Source: DATKYQ01 sp964640665 (GTDB taxonomy: Bacteria > Myxococcota > B64-G9). From it: a stretch of 64,000 bases of DNA. Below, one piece after another: positions 24,931-34,847 of this stretch. The notes under the pieces were generated by a model. That model searched no databases. It was not told the origin of the DNA and saw only the letters and a list, made by a program, of their open reading frames with translations. Position 1 is the stretch's first letter; each line of letters opens with the position of its first letter. The stretch spans positions 24,040 to 88,039 of the forward strand of contig CAZXHT010000011.1 in the NCBI GenBank assembly GCA_964640665.1. The letters run 5' to 3'. The translations under genes were made by a program, and so were the position numbers.

Positions 24931-26290
24931 TGGTCTCCTGCTCGTTATTGCACAGGCGCAGGCAGCGCTCCCATGCTTCGAAGGCCTTGCTGGTGAAGCC
25001 CGTCTTCTCGTAGATCTGCGCCAGGTCTTGTACCTGCTTGAAGTTTGGTTGAAGCTCCACCGCACGTTCCAATTCGGCTATGGCGCGGTAGGGCTCGTCC
25101 AGCTTGTCATATAGCAGCCCCAGCCTGTGATGCAGGGAGGGAGAGAAGGGCGAGGCCGCGATGGCCTTTTGCAAGTGGGCCACGGAACCGAAAAGGTCCC
25201 CCTTACGGTAGGCCTGGGCCGCTTCTTGCAAGGCCGGGCCGGCCTGGATTTCTAGATCTGCTGGTTGCGCGGCCGCGCCGCTGTCCGACAGGCAGCCTTC
25301 AATCACGTGCTTCAGCTCGTCTAGCCGCAAGGGTTTCTCGAGGAAGGCGTCTGCGCCGTATAGGCGGCGCACATCGTCGGCGTAACGCCAGCCGCGGTAG
25401 ACCGCGCTGATCATGACTACCGGGATGTGCCTCGTGCCCTCGGCGTGCTTGACCCGGTAACAGATATCAAAGCCGTGAACGCCGGGCAACATGGCGTCTA
25501 GCACTATTGCACGAGGGAGGCGCTGTTTCAAAACGCGCAGCGCCTCGGTCCCGTCCGCGGCCTGCCAGACTTCGTAGCCGGACTTTGAGAGAAACTCGGC
25601 CAGCATGAGCCTCAGGTCGGTCTCGTCATCCACGACCAAGACAGTTGGCTTCTCGGAAGGCTGCACTTTGGTGCCTGACTCGATCTGGTCCACCCAGTTG
25701 GCATCGCTGTCGAGAAACGACTCGCCACTCACAACGGGCGCCGGGGCGGCGCCGAAGGCGGCGTCCTGGTTGCTGCCGACGACGATCTCCAGGTGGCCGT
25801 CGTCGCCGAATGTTTGCGAGGGGTCGAAGTCAACGCCCTGGCAGAAGGCCGCGTCAGCGCGCTCTTTAATGCGATAGGCATCCTCGATGCTATCGTGCAG
25901 GCAACCGATCAGCGCGCCGTGCTCGACGATGCGGCAGCCGGTAGTGAAGCCGATCTCGTCCTGGTAGGCGATGTTGGTCGGGTCGGCCATGGCCACGAAA
26001 AGTTCGCGCTCGTGGCGGTGTACCGGCAAAGCGTTGAGCTTCCTGGCCAACTCGAGCGGAAAACCGGTAAGCAACGAGATCGGGATGCAGCTTCGCGTCA
26101 ACACCACGAAGGGGACGCCGAGCTGGCGCGAGAGAACACGGGCCAGCGTCTTCTCGTCGGCGTAACCCTGAGCCAGGCAGGCCGTGGCCAGACGCCCGCC
26201 GAAACGTCGCTGGCGCCCGAGCGCGGCCTGGATCTGCTCCTTGGTGACGATGCCGAGATCGAGTAGCAGGTTGCCAATTCGCTTGGTCAT
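24887..26290 (-). CDS. MshEN-REC-TPR regulatory protein
   Basis: 467 residues from the ATG at 26290 with AGGAGA upstream. Domains: an N-terminal MshEN/GspE-N domain (~1-150; IGNLLLDLGIVTKEQIQAAL and PLELARKLNALPVHR), which binds c-di-GMP in some ATPases. A receiver domain (~215-335) follows, with acidic DDE, phospho-acceptor Asp in IVLDAMLPG and Lys in FLEKPLRL. A TPR region (~345-467) ends the protein. The GspE ATPase domain is missing. This would couple a c-di-GMP-type sensor to a phospho-receiver and a protein-interaction platform. It lies beside an OmpA-family gene. Confidence 0.8.
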   Translation of the reverse strand: MTKRIGNLLLDLGIVTKEQIQAALGRQRRFGGRLATACLAQGYADEKTLARVLSRQLGVPFVVLTRSCIPISLLTGFPLELARKLNALPVHRHERELFVAMADPTNIAYQDEIGFTTGCRIVEHGALIGCLHDSIEDAYRIKERADAAFCQGVDFDPSQTFGDDGHLEIVVGSNQDAAFGAAPAPVVSGESFLDSDANWVDQIESGTKVQPSEKPTVLVVDDETDLRLMLAEFLSKSGYEVWQAADGTEALRVLKQRLPRAIVLDAMLPGVHGFDICYRVKHAEGTRHIPVVMISAVYRGWRYADDVRRLYGADAFLEKPLRLDELKHVIEGCLSDSGAAAQPADLEIQAGPALQEAAQAYRKGDLFGSVAHLQKAIAASPFSPSLHHRLGLLYDKLDEPYRAIAELERAVELQPNFKQVQDLAQIYEKTGFTSKAFEAWERCLRLCNNEQETKTIRAHVDKLLARR

Positions 26291-26311
26291 CAACTCATTC
26301 TCCTTTTATAT

Positions 26312-27343
26312 CTATTGCAGGCGCTTCCAGTGCGCCGCAGAGCCGGGGACGTTCATCGCCGGAGGTTCGGCGGCCAGAACGTACTCGGCCCTACGGTTGC
26401 GCGGCTCGTCGGTTTCGTCGGGAGTGGGCAGCTTGAGGCCGCGTTCGCCGTAGCCCTGGTAGTAGATCGGACGCTTGAAGCCCTGCCCGCGGAAATAGCC
26501 GGCTATGGCCAGGGCACGCTTCTCGCTCAGTTGCAGGTTGTAGTCGGCCGCCGCGACCGTGTCGGTGTGGCCGGCCACGTACAGCCGGGCGTCGAGCAGC
26601 TTGCCGTATTTGGCAAGGCCCTTCTGTAGCAGCGCGTAGCTGCTGTTCAGCTTGGGCTTCTCCCCGTCGCGGATCTCCCACTTGCCGGTCTCGAACTCAA
26701 CCTCCTGGTGCGGAATACTGTAGCTCCAGGGAACCAATTCGAGATCCTCGAAGATGCCGTCCGTGCCGTGGGCGACTAGTCTGATCTTCAAGATCTTGGC
26801 CGCACTCTTCTTCCAGGATATTTTCACCGACCTGGCCGCCGGTTCGACTTTGACTAAACCGTGATCGATGCGCTTGCCGTCATCGGCTGTGACTTCGTAG
26901 TCGACACTGGCAAGCGGACGGCTCGATCCCAAAACGAGCCTGCAGGTGTCGAGATCCAGCTTGCGCCTGTCGGCCAAAAGTCCCAGGCCGGCAACCACCT
27001 CGACCTCGAAATCGAGATTCATCGCTCCCGTGTTTCCGCCGGAAAAATTCACCGTTAACGTGCCCCGGTAACGGTGCCGGCCTTGATCGGCCGGAAGTCG
27101 AAAGACGCGCTTCGAATCACGCGGGACGTTGACCAGTTCCTGATGCACCAGCTTGCCGTCGTCGCGCTTAAGATCAAGCGTCAGCGAGGCAAGATCGCTG
27201 TGCACGGCGACATTCAGACGCGGATGCTTGCCGGCCGGCACCTTATCGTCCAGGTGCACCTCTAATACCTGGTCGGCAAGGGCCGGGGAGGGAACGATTG
27301 CCAGGACAACCGCCGCCAGCGAGAAAAAAATGTTTCTGATCAT
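26312..27343 (-). CDS. Exported OmpA-family peptidoglycan-associated protein
   Basis: 343 residues. A Sec signal peptide ends at ALA (residue 23). Two beta-sandwich-like regions span residues 25-215, and an OmpA-like C-terminal domain follows from about 220. The latter shows YVAGHTDTVAAADYNLQLSE, KRALAIAGYFRGQG, YQGYGERG and NRRAEYVL, the peptidoglycan-binding signature. It would act in the periplasm or outer membrane. Its start overlaps the stop of the large membrane-protein gene upstream (27343), so the two are coupled and may act together in envelope organisation. Confidence 0.8.
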   Translation of the reverse strand: MIRNIFFSLAAVVLAIVPSPALADQVLEVHLDDKVPAGKHPRLNVAVHSDLASLTLDLKRDDGKLVHQELVNVPRDSKRVFRLPADQGRHRYRGTLTVNFSGGNTGAMNLDFEVEVVAGLGLLADRRKLDLDTCRLVLGSSRPLASVDYEVTADDGKRIDHGLVKVEPAARSVKISWKKSAAKILKIRLVAHGTDGIFEDLELVPWSYSIPHQEVEFETGKWEIRDGEKPKLNSSYALLQKGLAKYGKLLDARLYVAGHTDTVAAADYNLQLSEKRALAIAGYFRGQGFKRPIYYQGYGERGLKLPTPDETDEPRNRRAEYVLAAEPPAMNVPGSAAHWKRLQ

Positions 27344-30300
27344 TACCGCTCCCGCTCCCCACGGTTCTTCTTCTGGCTGCGACGGATGAGTAAGAGAGTC
27401 CAGATAGCGAGCAAGAGAACCACGCCGGCGATGACGAGTTGAATGACCAGCGCGTAGCGTTCACTGAAAGGCTTTGCGGCGATCTGGACCGTTTTATCGA
27501 TCTTGTTCGGATTGGGCGTCAGCGCACCCATGGTTGCGGGCCTGGGCTCACCGGGCACGCCGCGGCGATACAGTTCGGCCAGATCGTAGCTCGCACCGCG
27601 GTCGTCCTTATGGCCCACGTACAACACGTGGCGCCCGGCCGAGGTCGTGCGGAAGACGATCTCCTCGGGAGGGTATATAGCCGCGACCTTTTGCAGATCG
27701 AGCGGCGGGTTGTCACCGTCATCGATACTCAATCTGAGCAAGGGGCGTCCTGCGGGTCGGATCGGAAGATCCAACAATTCCTGGACCCGGTCGTCGCCGG
27801 CCGGCACGCGGTAGATCACTCCGCCGCCCACGCTAAACCAGGCTTGCTTGCGGGTGGTGGCCTCGACAACCACACGGCGTACGAAAGCCCGTGTGGCCAT
27901 GCTCAGGCGCAGGGTGTCGAACTGTACGCCGGGCGGAAGCTTACCAAGCTCGTAGAGGGAGAAGCCGCGTTGCTCGGAGGCAGTTGGATGCAGGTCGAGC
28001 TCGACCGCGCCCACGTATTTTGCCGGCGCAGGCAGCGGGCCGCTGGTGACCGATGCCGCACGGATGGACAGGCGGTACTTGTCGGCGCCGGGCAGCAGCG
28101 TCACGCGCAGGTAGCGTGCCCGTGAAAGAGGGTAGGCAAGCCAGGTGCGCACTGCGCGAGGGCCGCCGCCGGCAAGATCGAAGACATAGGCTCCGCTGGC
28201 CAATATTCCAAAGTCGCGACCGTCCACGCTCGACTCAACCCGCGCCTGGCGCAGGAAGTCGCGGCCGTCTATGTCGAGATCGACGCGCCGGTGGCGTGGC
28301 GGATCGGGGCCGAGATCGAGCACCACCCGGGAGCCGCCGTCGGGTAAAAGCTGCGGATCGAGCAGCTTTGCGGGTAGTTTTGGCCGGGCAGCCGGAGGAC
28401 GGTTGGCTGGCCGGACGAAGAAGGGCACTTCGGTGCCGGCTGGATCGCTGATTCGCATGTCTGCCTGTCCGGCACGGCTTGCGCCGTAGAGTGCCGGATC
28501 GACCAGCAGGCGGTAGTCGCCGGGCGCCGTGACTCCCTCGATGGTCCGCAGATTCTCGTAATCGCCGGTTTCGAAGGCCCCAGCCGAGTTGGCGTGCCCT
28601 ATGACGAAGATCGAAAGGCCTAGTAAGACTGCGAGCTTTCCTGAATCAGCCAACAAGGTTTTGATCCTTTCACCGAAGCGGGCGTAGAGGAATCCCCCGG
28701 CCAGAAGCAGCAGACCCACCGCCACCAGGACAATGATCTGGTAAATGCGGGCCAACTCCCAGATGTCCCAGAAGACAAGCTTGCCAAGTGTCACGCCGAA
28801 AAGAACTATGCCGAAGATCCTGTGGGGCAGGTTGCGCAACACGAATCCACAGACAAGCAAACCGGCGGCGTAGACAGCCAGCACGACCGTGGCCAGCATA
28901 TCGAGCCGATAGCTCTGCGAGGCGAGCGACTGCTGGAATGCATCCATCAGCCGCCGGAACTCGTCGCTCGGCAGCCCTGAGACGGGCAGGCCGCCAGTAT
29001 CGGTGAAGAGCATCTGGAATTCCGAGATGGCCAGGGTCAGAAGCGCCAGGTGCCCGGCGATCGCCAAGCCCAGGCCAACGATGCGAAAGAATGTCTTTTC
29101 GCGATTGCGCCCGCAGAGGATTGCCGAAAACAGCATACCGATACCCGTGCCGGCCAGGGCGATGGCGCGCGGGTTTAGAAAGGCCGTGGGAATCATCGTC
29201 CCCTGGGCGCCGAAGCTGGACCAGAAAAGTTCTTGCTGCGAAAAGATCCAGTTGAAGTCGACAACCAGCAGGCGCCCTGCGGCGATTGCGAACATGACCA
29301 GTGAGGCCGCAAGCCAGCTGGCGCGACGGCCGCTGACAGCCAGCCAGGCCAGGACGACAGCCTCGGCGGCCCAAATCACGGTGACGCCGACGCCGCTGAA
29401 CAAAAAGGCCACAGCCAGCGTGAAAAATGCCAAAGCCAGCCCGAGAGGCAGCAGCGAGCGGTTTGCTCCGTAGTCTCCAGCCCGGGTCATACGCAGCCCC
29501 ACCAGCAAGTAAACGACGCCGCAAGCCAGCGAGAGCAATGCCCTGAGCAGGCCGGCGTCCGCCGACGTGACTCCGATAAATATCGCCGCGAAGCCCACGC
29601 CGGCGCCGGCCAGCACGAAAAGGCGCGCCGGGCTCCAGGGAGAACCTTTGACGAACATGTCGATACAAAGGCTGCAAATATAGGCCAGCGCCCACAATGC
29701 CGATACGATCAGGAAGCCCGTCTGCGAGGGCATATCGACACCGCCCGAGAGGATTCCGCAGGCACTCATGCCGCCCAGGCTGAGAAGGAAGGCCGCTGCT
29801 ATGGTAAGGACTGAATGGGCGGCCAACGCCAAAAGCAGGTAGACAATTGAGAGAATAGCGAGTAGCAGGCCAAGCATTGCGAAGTGCCCGGGTAACAGCC
29901 ACAGACCGCAGAGCACGGCAAGACCCAGCCCTGATGCGCCCAGAAGAAGCAGGGCCCAGCCCGAGGCGAGCAGGCCCTCGCGGGCAGCCCGTCTGAAGAA
30001 GGTTGCGAAATAGACGGCAGCCCAACCGCCGGTCAGGATCAGTAGCGGTAGCAGCTTTCCGCTTTCGATCTCGCCGGTGAGCGATGCCATGACTGCGAAG
30101 GAGGCGGCCAGCGGCAGGCCGAGCCAGTTGGTATGCCGCTCGTGGGTGAGCAGGACGCCGAAGCCGACGCCCAGCACACACATGGCGACACCCAGCAGCA
30201 CGGGCCGGTCGAAGAGCAAGGCGGCAAAGGCCGCATGGGCGCCTACTGCCGCGGCCAGGTACAGGCCCAGCGCCGTGCGCGGGCTCTTTTTCATGCGCGA

Positions 30301-31356
30301 AAGAATGCCGCCGTATGTCCACTGCAAGGGGAAAATCAAGGCGAATACCAAGGGGGCCAGGCGGGCCTCCAGCGGGAAGTAGGCCCCCTGCATCTCCTCG
30401 ATGGGAAGATCATAGATGCCCGGGATAGGCGGGGAGGTGGGGTCGAAAAAGCGCGCGTACCAGCCTGAGAAGATGGCCATCACGCCGACGACCGCTGTCC
30501 AAATGGCTACTCTGAAATTCAAGCGCACGGCCACCCATAGGCCGGCCGAGGTCATAACCAGCAGGTAGCAAAACAGCGCCCAGGGGCGATCGACGCCTGT
30601 GGAAAGCAGCACCGGGTTCAGAAAGACGGCAATAAGCGACAGCACCAGGATTACTTCGGCCCGGTGCCAGGCTGCTAAAGCGCCGCCCAGCACAGAAAGC
30701 AAAGCCACCACTCCGAAAGCCGGCAGGGCCGCGACCAGGTGGTAGAAGGCGAACGAGGCGTATGCCGACACCAGCAGCAATGCCAGACCGAGGCCTAATG
30801 TTCCCTGGACGAAGATCTTATGCGTCTTGCCCTTGCGGGCCATCCAACTACCCCAGCCAAGGAAGAACACCCCGGCAATCACCCCGACGGCTACCCGTCC
30901 CCAGGGGCCGATCCAGTCGTTGTCGATAACGTACTTGAAGAAGAAGGCCAGTGCCACGATGACCAGGACGATGCCGATGCGCGTGAACCAGACCAGGCCG
31001 ATACGCTCTTCGATGCTGCCGCGCTTAGCGCGAACCGGGGTCTCCTCGACAGAAACCGGCGGCAGCGGCTCGGGTGGCTCGGGTGGCTCGGGTGGTTCCA
31101 GTGCCTCCGGCGCCTCGGCCGGCTCGACTGGGCTCGGAGAAGGTTCTTCGACGATTTTTTCAGGTGTCGCCTCGGGGATCGCCACCTGCGGCGAGACCAG
31201 ACCTGCCTCGATCAGATCCAGCCGGGCCTGCATCTCGCGCACCCGCCGCCTGGCCTTTACGGCAAAAACGGTCGCCACGATCGGCAGCACCAGGAGCAAC
31301 GCTCCGACGGCCACCGTGGCCAGGATCAGCGCGGCCACGTCTATCAAATCTTGCAC
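27343..31356 (-). CDS. Giant polytopic membrane protein, DUF2339-DUF3999 fusion
   Basis: 1337 residues. One N-terminal transmembrane helix is followed by a Pro/Glu linker (EPPEPPEPPEP near 90) and about 25 further hydrophobic segments that match the DUF2339 family. From about residue 925 the sequence becomes soluble (FETGDYENLRTIEGVTAPGD onward) with two beta-sandwich regions like DUF3999, ending in a single TM and a basic tail. In many proteobacteria these are two neighbouring genes; here they form one chain. The stop overlaps the OmpA-family gene, and the start overlaps the threonine aldolase gene by 13 bases. Function is unknown. Confidence 0.8.
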   Translation of the reverse strand: MQDLIDVAALILATVAVGALLLVLPIVATVFAVKARRRVREMQARLDLIEAGLVSPQVAIPEATPEKIVEEPSPSPVEPAEAPEALEPPEPPEPPEPLPPVSVEETPVRAKRGSIEERIGLVWFTRIGIVLVIVALAFFFKYVIDNDWIGPWGRVAVGVIAGVFFLGWGSWMARKGKTHKIFVQGTLGLGLALLLVSAYASFAFYHLVAALPAFGVVALLSVLGGALAAWHRAEVILVLSLIAVFLNPVLLSTGVDRPWALFCYLLVMTSAGLWVAVRLNFRVAIWTAVVGVMAIFSGWYARFFDPTSPPIPGIYDLPIEEMQGAYFPLEARLAPLVFALIFPLQWTYGGILSRMKKSPRTALGLYLAAAVGAHAAFAALLFDRPVLLGVAMCVLGVGFGVLLTHERHTNWLGLPLAASFAVMASLTGEIESGKLLPLLILTGGWAAVYFATFFRRAAREGLLASGWALLLLGASGLGLAVLCGLWLLPGHFAMLGLLLAILSIVYLLLALAAHSVLTIAAAFLLSLGGMSACGILSGGVDMPSQTGFLIVSALWALAYICSLCIDMFVKGSPWSPARLFVLAGAGVGFAAIFIGVTSADAGLLRALLSLACGVVYLLVGLRMTRAGDYGANRSLLPLGLALAFFTLAVAFLFSGVGVTVIWAAEAVVLAWLAVSGRRASWLAASLVMFAIAAGRLLVVDFNWIFSQQELFWSSFGAQGTMIPTAFLNPRAIALAGTGIGMLFSAILCGRNREKTFFRIVGLGLAIAGHLALLTLAISEFQMLFTDTGGLPVSGLPSDEFRRLMDAFQQSLASQSYRLDMLATVVLAVYAAGLLVCGFVLRNLPHRIFGIVLFGVTLGKLVFWDIWELARIYQIIVLVAVGLLLLAGGFLYARFGERIKTLLADSGKLAVLLGLSIFVIGHANSAGAFETGDYENLRTIEGVTAPGDYRLLVDPALYGASRAGQADMRISDPAGTEVPFFVRPANRPPAARPKLPAKLLDPQLLPDGGSRVVLDLGPDPPRHRRVDLDIDGRDFLRQARVESSVDGRDFGILASGAYVFDLAGGGPRAVRTWLAYPLSRARYLRVTLLPGADKYRLSIRAASVTSGPLPAPAKYVGAVELDLHPTASEQRGFSLYELGKLPPGVQFDTLRLSMATRAFVRRVVVEATTRKQAWFSVGGGVIYRVPAGDDRVQELLDLPIRPAGRPLLRLSIDDGDNPPLDLQKVAAIYPPEEIVFRTTSAGRHVLYVGHKDDRGASYDLAELYRRGVPGEPRPATMGALTPNPNKIDKTVQIAAKPFSERYALVIQLVIAGVVLLLAIWTLLLIRRSQKKNRGERER

Positions 31357-32384
31357 TCCTTCGCTCGCCGGAATGACTCAGCGGCGGCACCCGCCGGCAG
31401 ATCGAGATGCGTAACCAACCGAATAATTTTCTCAGACAGTTGCAGCGCCAGGATGCCCGCACTTTTCCAGGCGGCCAGTGTGGCGGTAGTGGTTGTCTCG
31501 GAGTCGGTGTGCACCAGCAGGATATTGGTTTCCGGTTCTTGGATCCGGTAGCGCTCGTCGAGCACGCTCGACAAACCGGCTGCCAGTTCACGGGCGGCGG
31601 CATGGTCTTCGGCCAGGCGCTCGATGTTGTGGTCCAGCGCGTACAGCCCGCAGGCGGCCAGCACTCCGGCCTGGCGCATCCCGCCGCCCAGCATCTTGCG
31701 CAGCCAGCGCGCGCGCTCGACGTCGGTACCGTCGCCTACGAACATCGAGCCCACCGGGCAGCCGAGCCCCTTGGAGAGGCAGAAAGACAGGCTATCCACC
31801 TCGGAGGCGTAGTCGGCAACCGGCGTGCCCGAAGCGATGGAGGCGTTGAAGACGCGCGCCCCGTCCATGTGCAGGCGCAGGCCGCGCTCGCGGGTCAGCC
31901 TGCGCATGGCGCGAACTTTTTCGATCGACACCACGCGTCCGCCGGCCAGGTTGACGGTGTTTTCCAGTATCACCAGTCTGCTATTCGGTTCGTGGACGTC
32001 CTTATTTCTGATAGCCCGGGCGACCTGCTCGGTTGAGATAATCCCGTCAGGGCTATCGAGCGGGCTGAAGAGTATGCCCAGCAGCGCGGCCCCGCCGCCC
32101 ACCTCGTGCGAGAAGGAATGCGTACGGCGCTCGAGAATCACCTCATCGCCGCGGCCGCAATGCAGGGCCAATCCCAGCAGGTTTGCCATGGTGCCGCTGG
32201 GGACGAACAGGGACGCCTCGCGGCCGCAGATCTCGGCCGAGCGGCGTTCGATCTCCGCCACTGTAGGATCTCCGCCGAAGACGTCGTCACCAACCTCGGC
32301 CCGCGCCATCGCCTGGCGCATGCCCGCAGACGGCTTGGTGATGGTATCGGAACGAAAATCGAGCACTGGCTCTACGGAAGACAT
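31344..32384 (-). CDS. ltaE: Low-specificity L-threonine aldolase
   Basis: 346 residues, PLP-dependent. It cleaves L-threonine or L-allo-threonine to glycine and acetaldehyde in the cytoplasm. Seen: DFRSDTITKPSAGMR at the start, VGDDVFGGDPTV, LHMDGARVFNA and the Schiff-base Lys205 in FCLSKGLGCP. The C-terminal NILLVHTD is also typical. GAGGGGA precedes the ATG and a good promoter lies upstream at 32419-32448. The 3' end overlaps the large membrane-protein gene by 13 bases. Confidence 0.93.
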   Translation of the reverse strand: MSSVEPVLDFRSDTITKPSAGMRQAMARAEVGDDVFGGDPTVAEIERRSAEICGREASLFVPSGTMANLLGLALHCGRGDEVILERRTHSFSHEVGGGAALLGILFSPLDSPDGIISTEQVARAIRNKDVHEPNSRLVILENTVNLAGGRVVSIEKVRAMRRLTRERGLRLHMDGARVFNASIASGTPVADYASEVDSLSFCLSKGLGCPVGSMFVGDGTDVERARWLRKMLGGGMRQAGVLAACGLYALDHNIERLAEDHAAARELAAGLSSVLDERYRIQEPETNILLVHTDSETTTTATLAAWKSAGILALQLSEKIIRLVTHLDLPAGAAAESFRRAKECKI

Positions 32385-32418
32385 GCTGTTCCCCTCGGTT
32401 GCTGACTCACGGAGGAAA

Positions 32419-32448
32419 ATCCTATCCCAGGCTGTAGGTGGCTGTCAA
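32419..32448 (-). promoter_or_regulatory. Sigma-70-like promoter upstream of ltaE
   Basis: On the minus strand TTGACA (32448-32443) and TAGGAT (32424-32419) are separated by 18 bases, 35 bases before the ltaE start. The promoter shares an extended match, CGTTTTGACAGCC-N8-CCTGGGAT, with the one at 34818-34847. Confidence 0.55.
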
Positions 32449-32555
32449 AACGACGACGTTCCAGTTCGCCCCGGTCAGGACCGACGCTACGGCGTCCTTT
32501 AGGAGCCTTTCGATGATCTACCCGATCGTCTACGGCTACTTCCAATGCCGGAGCA

Positions 32556-34730
32556 TTATATACCGCTGCCCAGGATACTAACCACTCGAAAGAACCCAAT
32601 ATTCAGGCTGGGACGACTAAAATACTGTCTGCAGTCCGGAATGGCGGGAATATCACTAACGTACAAGGGATCCAATTGTAGTTGTCGCTCGATATCGCCA
32701 CACTGCTTGATCAGGCCGCTCACCTCAGGTTCAGCGGTCTTCTCGCCGTTCAAGTTGGCCAGATCGTAACACGAAGGTGGTCGGTAGTAAGCCAAGCACT
32801 TCTTCTGTTTTATCTGGTCGGAAATTTGTGAGTTCTCTAGTGGTAGCCAGTCGATACTGAGATCGGCGATGCCGCTTAGATATTGTGGTACTTCAACCGA
32901 CACCCGGGCATGTTGGGGCGGGTAGATGACCGTACAGCCGACTGGCAGGTTATTGAGTCCAGCTTTGACTACCTGGCGTTCCCACTGAGGAGTAAACTTC
33001 TTGCCGATTGGCCCCGGCCAAACAAGGATTGAAAGGCCCAGAATAGCTGTACCTACGAGGACGTGAACGAAACGAAACCGCGGCCAAGCGCGGCTGCATA
33101 AATTCGCCAGCCATTCCAAACCAATGCCGACCAGCATGGCGTAGAAAGGTAGGGCGGGCAGTTGAATCCTGGCCGTGTTCATTCTTCCGGCAATCGTTCC
33201 TGAAAGTGTAAACACCAGGGCGCAGGCAAGAACCATAAAAACCGCCGGACGCGAGGCGCGCAACTTGCAAGCCGCAAGCAATCCAACAATAGCCAGGATA
33301 GCCAGTATGGGGGGCGTCAAATAGTAGTTGAGAAATACATTGCTAAAGTTTCTATATTCGAACGACGACGAAGGTAAAAAGACGTTCAGCCAGGACATCT
33401 CTGAGAAAACTTCAAGATATGACGATCCGAAAACACCTGTCCCGGTCGAGAGCAGGGAAATATACCAGACGGCAGGAATGATCCAAACCACTCCGGCTAC
33501 GCCAACTGTAATCCAGGTCCAAGTCCGCTTGAACAGCCCACGACCACCCGGGGCGGTCAAGATAAACCCCAAGACTATCAAGGGCACAATCATGAGAGTG
33601 GGATAGAACTGGCTGGTAACGAGAGCCAGCGTGGCCGAACTGAGTAAAACTACTGGGTGCCAGTCTCTAACTGCCCAGCCGATGGTTCCCAGGGTCAGAA
33701 ATAGAAAAAATATTCCCGGCACAAGACGAACCTCGGTTGCGGCATAGAAAATCGGCACCGGGAGAAACGCCGCAACCGCTGCAGCCCAAAGGGCCCAATT
33801 ACGATTCTGCATCCAGAACCTGCAGACAATATACACCAGGGGTATTGTGGCGACCGACAGAAAGACCTGACTGCCAATGACAGTCAACTCACTTGATGGC
33901 AGAACGGTCAGAACCAGTTTGTAAAGTGCAATAAAAGCGTCGCCGTGAATATCGGCATCCAGTTGGTGGCGAACCAAGATGTCGTTCATCAGTCCATAGC
34001 CGTGGTTGTTGATCCAGCCTGGGATGCGGATGCCGCCAACTAGTCGAAGCGCCAGTCCCCAAAGTATGATGGTGCCGAGGATTATCCGGTCGAGAGCCGG
34101 GACTCGGCGGGCGAGTCGCAAAAAACTTTGGAACCGTGTCGCCAAGCCAAACAGTGCCACAACTAGCAGGATCTTCAGAATCGTAGTCGGGCTTATTGGG
34201 CTGACTGATGAAGGGCTGATTGCGCAACCCGATGAGTTTGCTGAGGTCGGGTTTTGAAAGCCACTCGTATGCGCCTGCTTCGCCGTATTCGGTACTGACA
34301 ACTTGCGCCAAGGTGTCGGACCAGTATCGTTTCTAACTACTAAACTGACAATGTACTTCTCCAACGATTGGTACTGGGCTTTAGGCATCGTCCCATCTGG
34401 AACATCGAAATGGATACTGAAATTTCGGCTGGTATGGGGCGCCTCGACATCGCGCTGTTTGAGAATGAGTGAGAAAGAATGGTTGCCGCGCCGGAACCGG
34501 TAGCGGACCGAGTATTCTAAGATCTCGATGTCAGTGAGACGCCAGCCTTTTGGAAGCGGATCTCCGTGGCCATGGGGCTCCAGAAGAGCATTAATTCGTT
34601 CTTCCAATCCTGGGGGCAGCGCGAACCCGGCCTTTTCCATTCGCGAAGGTTGAGCACGCGCCGGAATTGTCGCCACCAGGCAACTCAAAACCAAGAAGAC
34701 GATCAACGCTATTCGCGCATTGACATGCAA
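32556..34730 (-). CDS. Exported/polytopic glycosyltransferase-like membrane protein
   Basis: 724 residues if translation starts at the TTG at 34730, which has AGAGGA upstream; an ATG at 34880 would lie upstream of the apparent promoter. Residues ~5-27 form a signal peptide ending ARAQ. A periplasmic N-terminal region of ~130 residues follows, then about 11 TM helices and a ~130-residue C-terminal soluble domain. The layout (RIPGWINNHGYG and NDILVRHQLD in the first loop) resembles GT-C/ArnT-like lipid-linked sugar transferases. The catalytic DE/DD pair cannot be assigned securely. No cell-wall glycosylation genes adjoin it. Confidence 0.6.
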   Translation of the reverse strand: MHVNARIALIVFLVLSCLVATIPARAQPSRMEKAGFALPPGLEERINALLEPHGHGDPLPKGWRLTDIEILEYSVRYRFRRGNHSFSLILKQRDVEAPHTSRNFSIHFDVPDGTMPKAQYQSLEKYIVSLVVRNDTGPTPWRKLSVPNTAKQAHTSGFQNPTSANSSGCAISPSSVSPISPTTILKILLVVALFGLATRFQSFLRLARRVPALDRIILGTIILWGLALRLVGGIRIPGWINNHGYGLMNDILVRHQLDADIHGDAFIALYKLVLTVLPSSELTVIGSQVFLSVATIPLVYIVCRFWMQNRNWALWAAAVAAFLPVPIFYAATEVRLVPGIFFLFLTLGTIGWAVRDWHPVVLLSSATLALVTSQFYPTLMIVPLIVLGFILTAPGGRGLFKRTWTWITVGVAGVVWIIPAVWYISLLSTGTGVFGSSYLEVFSEMSWLNVFLPSSSFEYRNFSNVFLNYYLTPPILAILAIVGLLAACKLRASRPAVFMVLACALVFTLSGTIAGRMNTARIQLPALPFYAMLVGIGLEWLANLCSRAWPRFRFVHVLVGTAILGLSILVWPGPIGKKFTPQWERQVVKAGLNNLPVGCTVIYPPQHARVSVEVPQYLSGIADLSIDWLPLENSQISDQIKQKKCLAYYRPPSCYDLANLNGEKTAEPEVSGLIKQCGDIERQLQLDPLYVSDIPAIPDCRQYFSRPSLNIGFFRVVSILGSGI

Positions 34731-34817
34731 GACGTTTCCTCTGCTGTGGCACTTCAATGGACATAATACTGTCTTGGCCACTATCGTATATATAGTCCGA
34801 AGTTCCCTATAGATCCA

Positions 34818-34847
34818 GTCACATCCCAGGTCGTCTGCGGCTGTCAA
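34818..34847 (-). promoter_or_regulatory. Candidate promoter of the membrane glycosyltransferase gene
   Basis: On the minus strand TTGACA (34847-34842) is followed after 18 bases by TGTGAC (34823-34818), a weak -10. It shares CGTTTTGACAGCC-N8-CCTGGGAT with the ltaE promoter. It lies 88 bases upstream of the TTG start, which supports that start over the upstream ATG. Confidence 0.4.

Noticed and set aside
28670..30322. 550-residue minus-strand ORF
   Set aside because: Out-of-frame reading of the DUF2339 gene, Arg/Gly/Pro-rich with no start signal.
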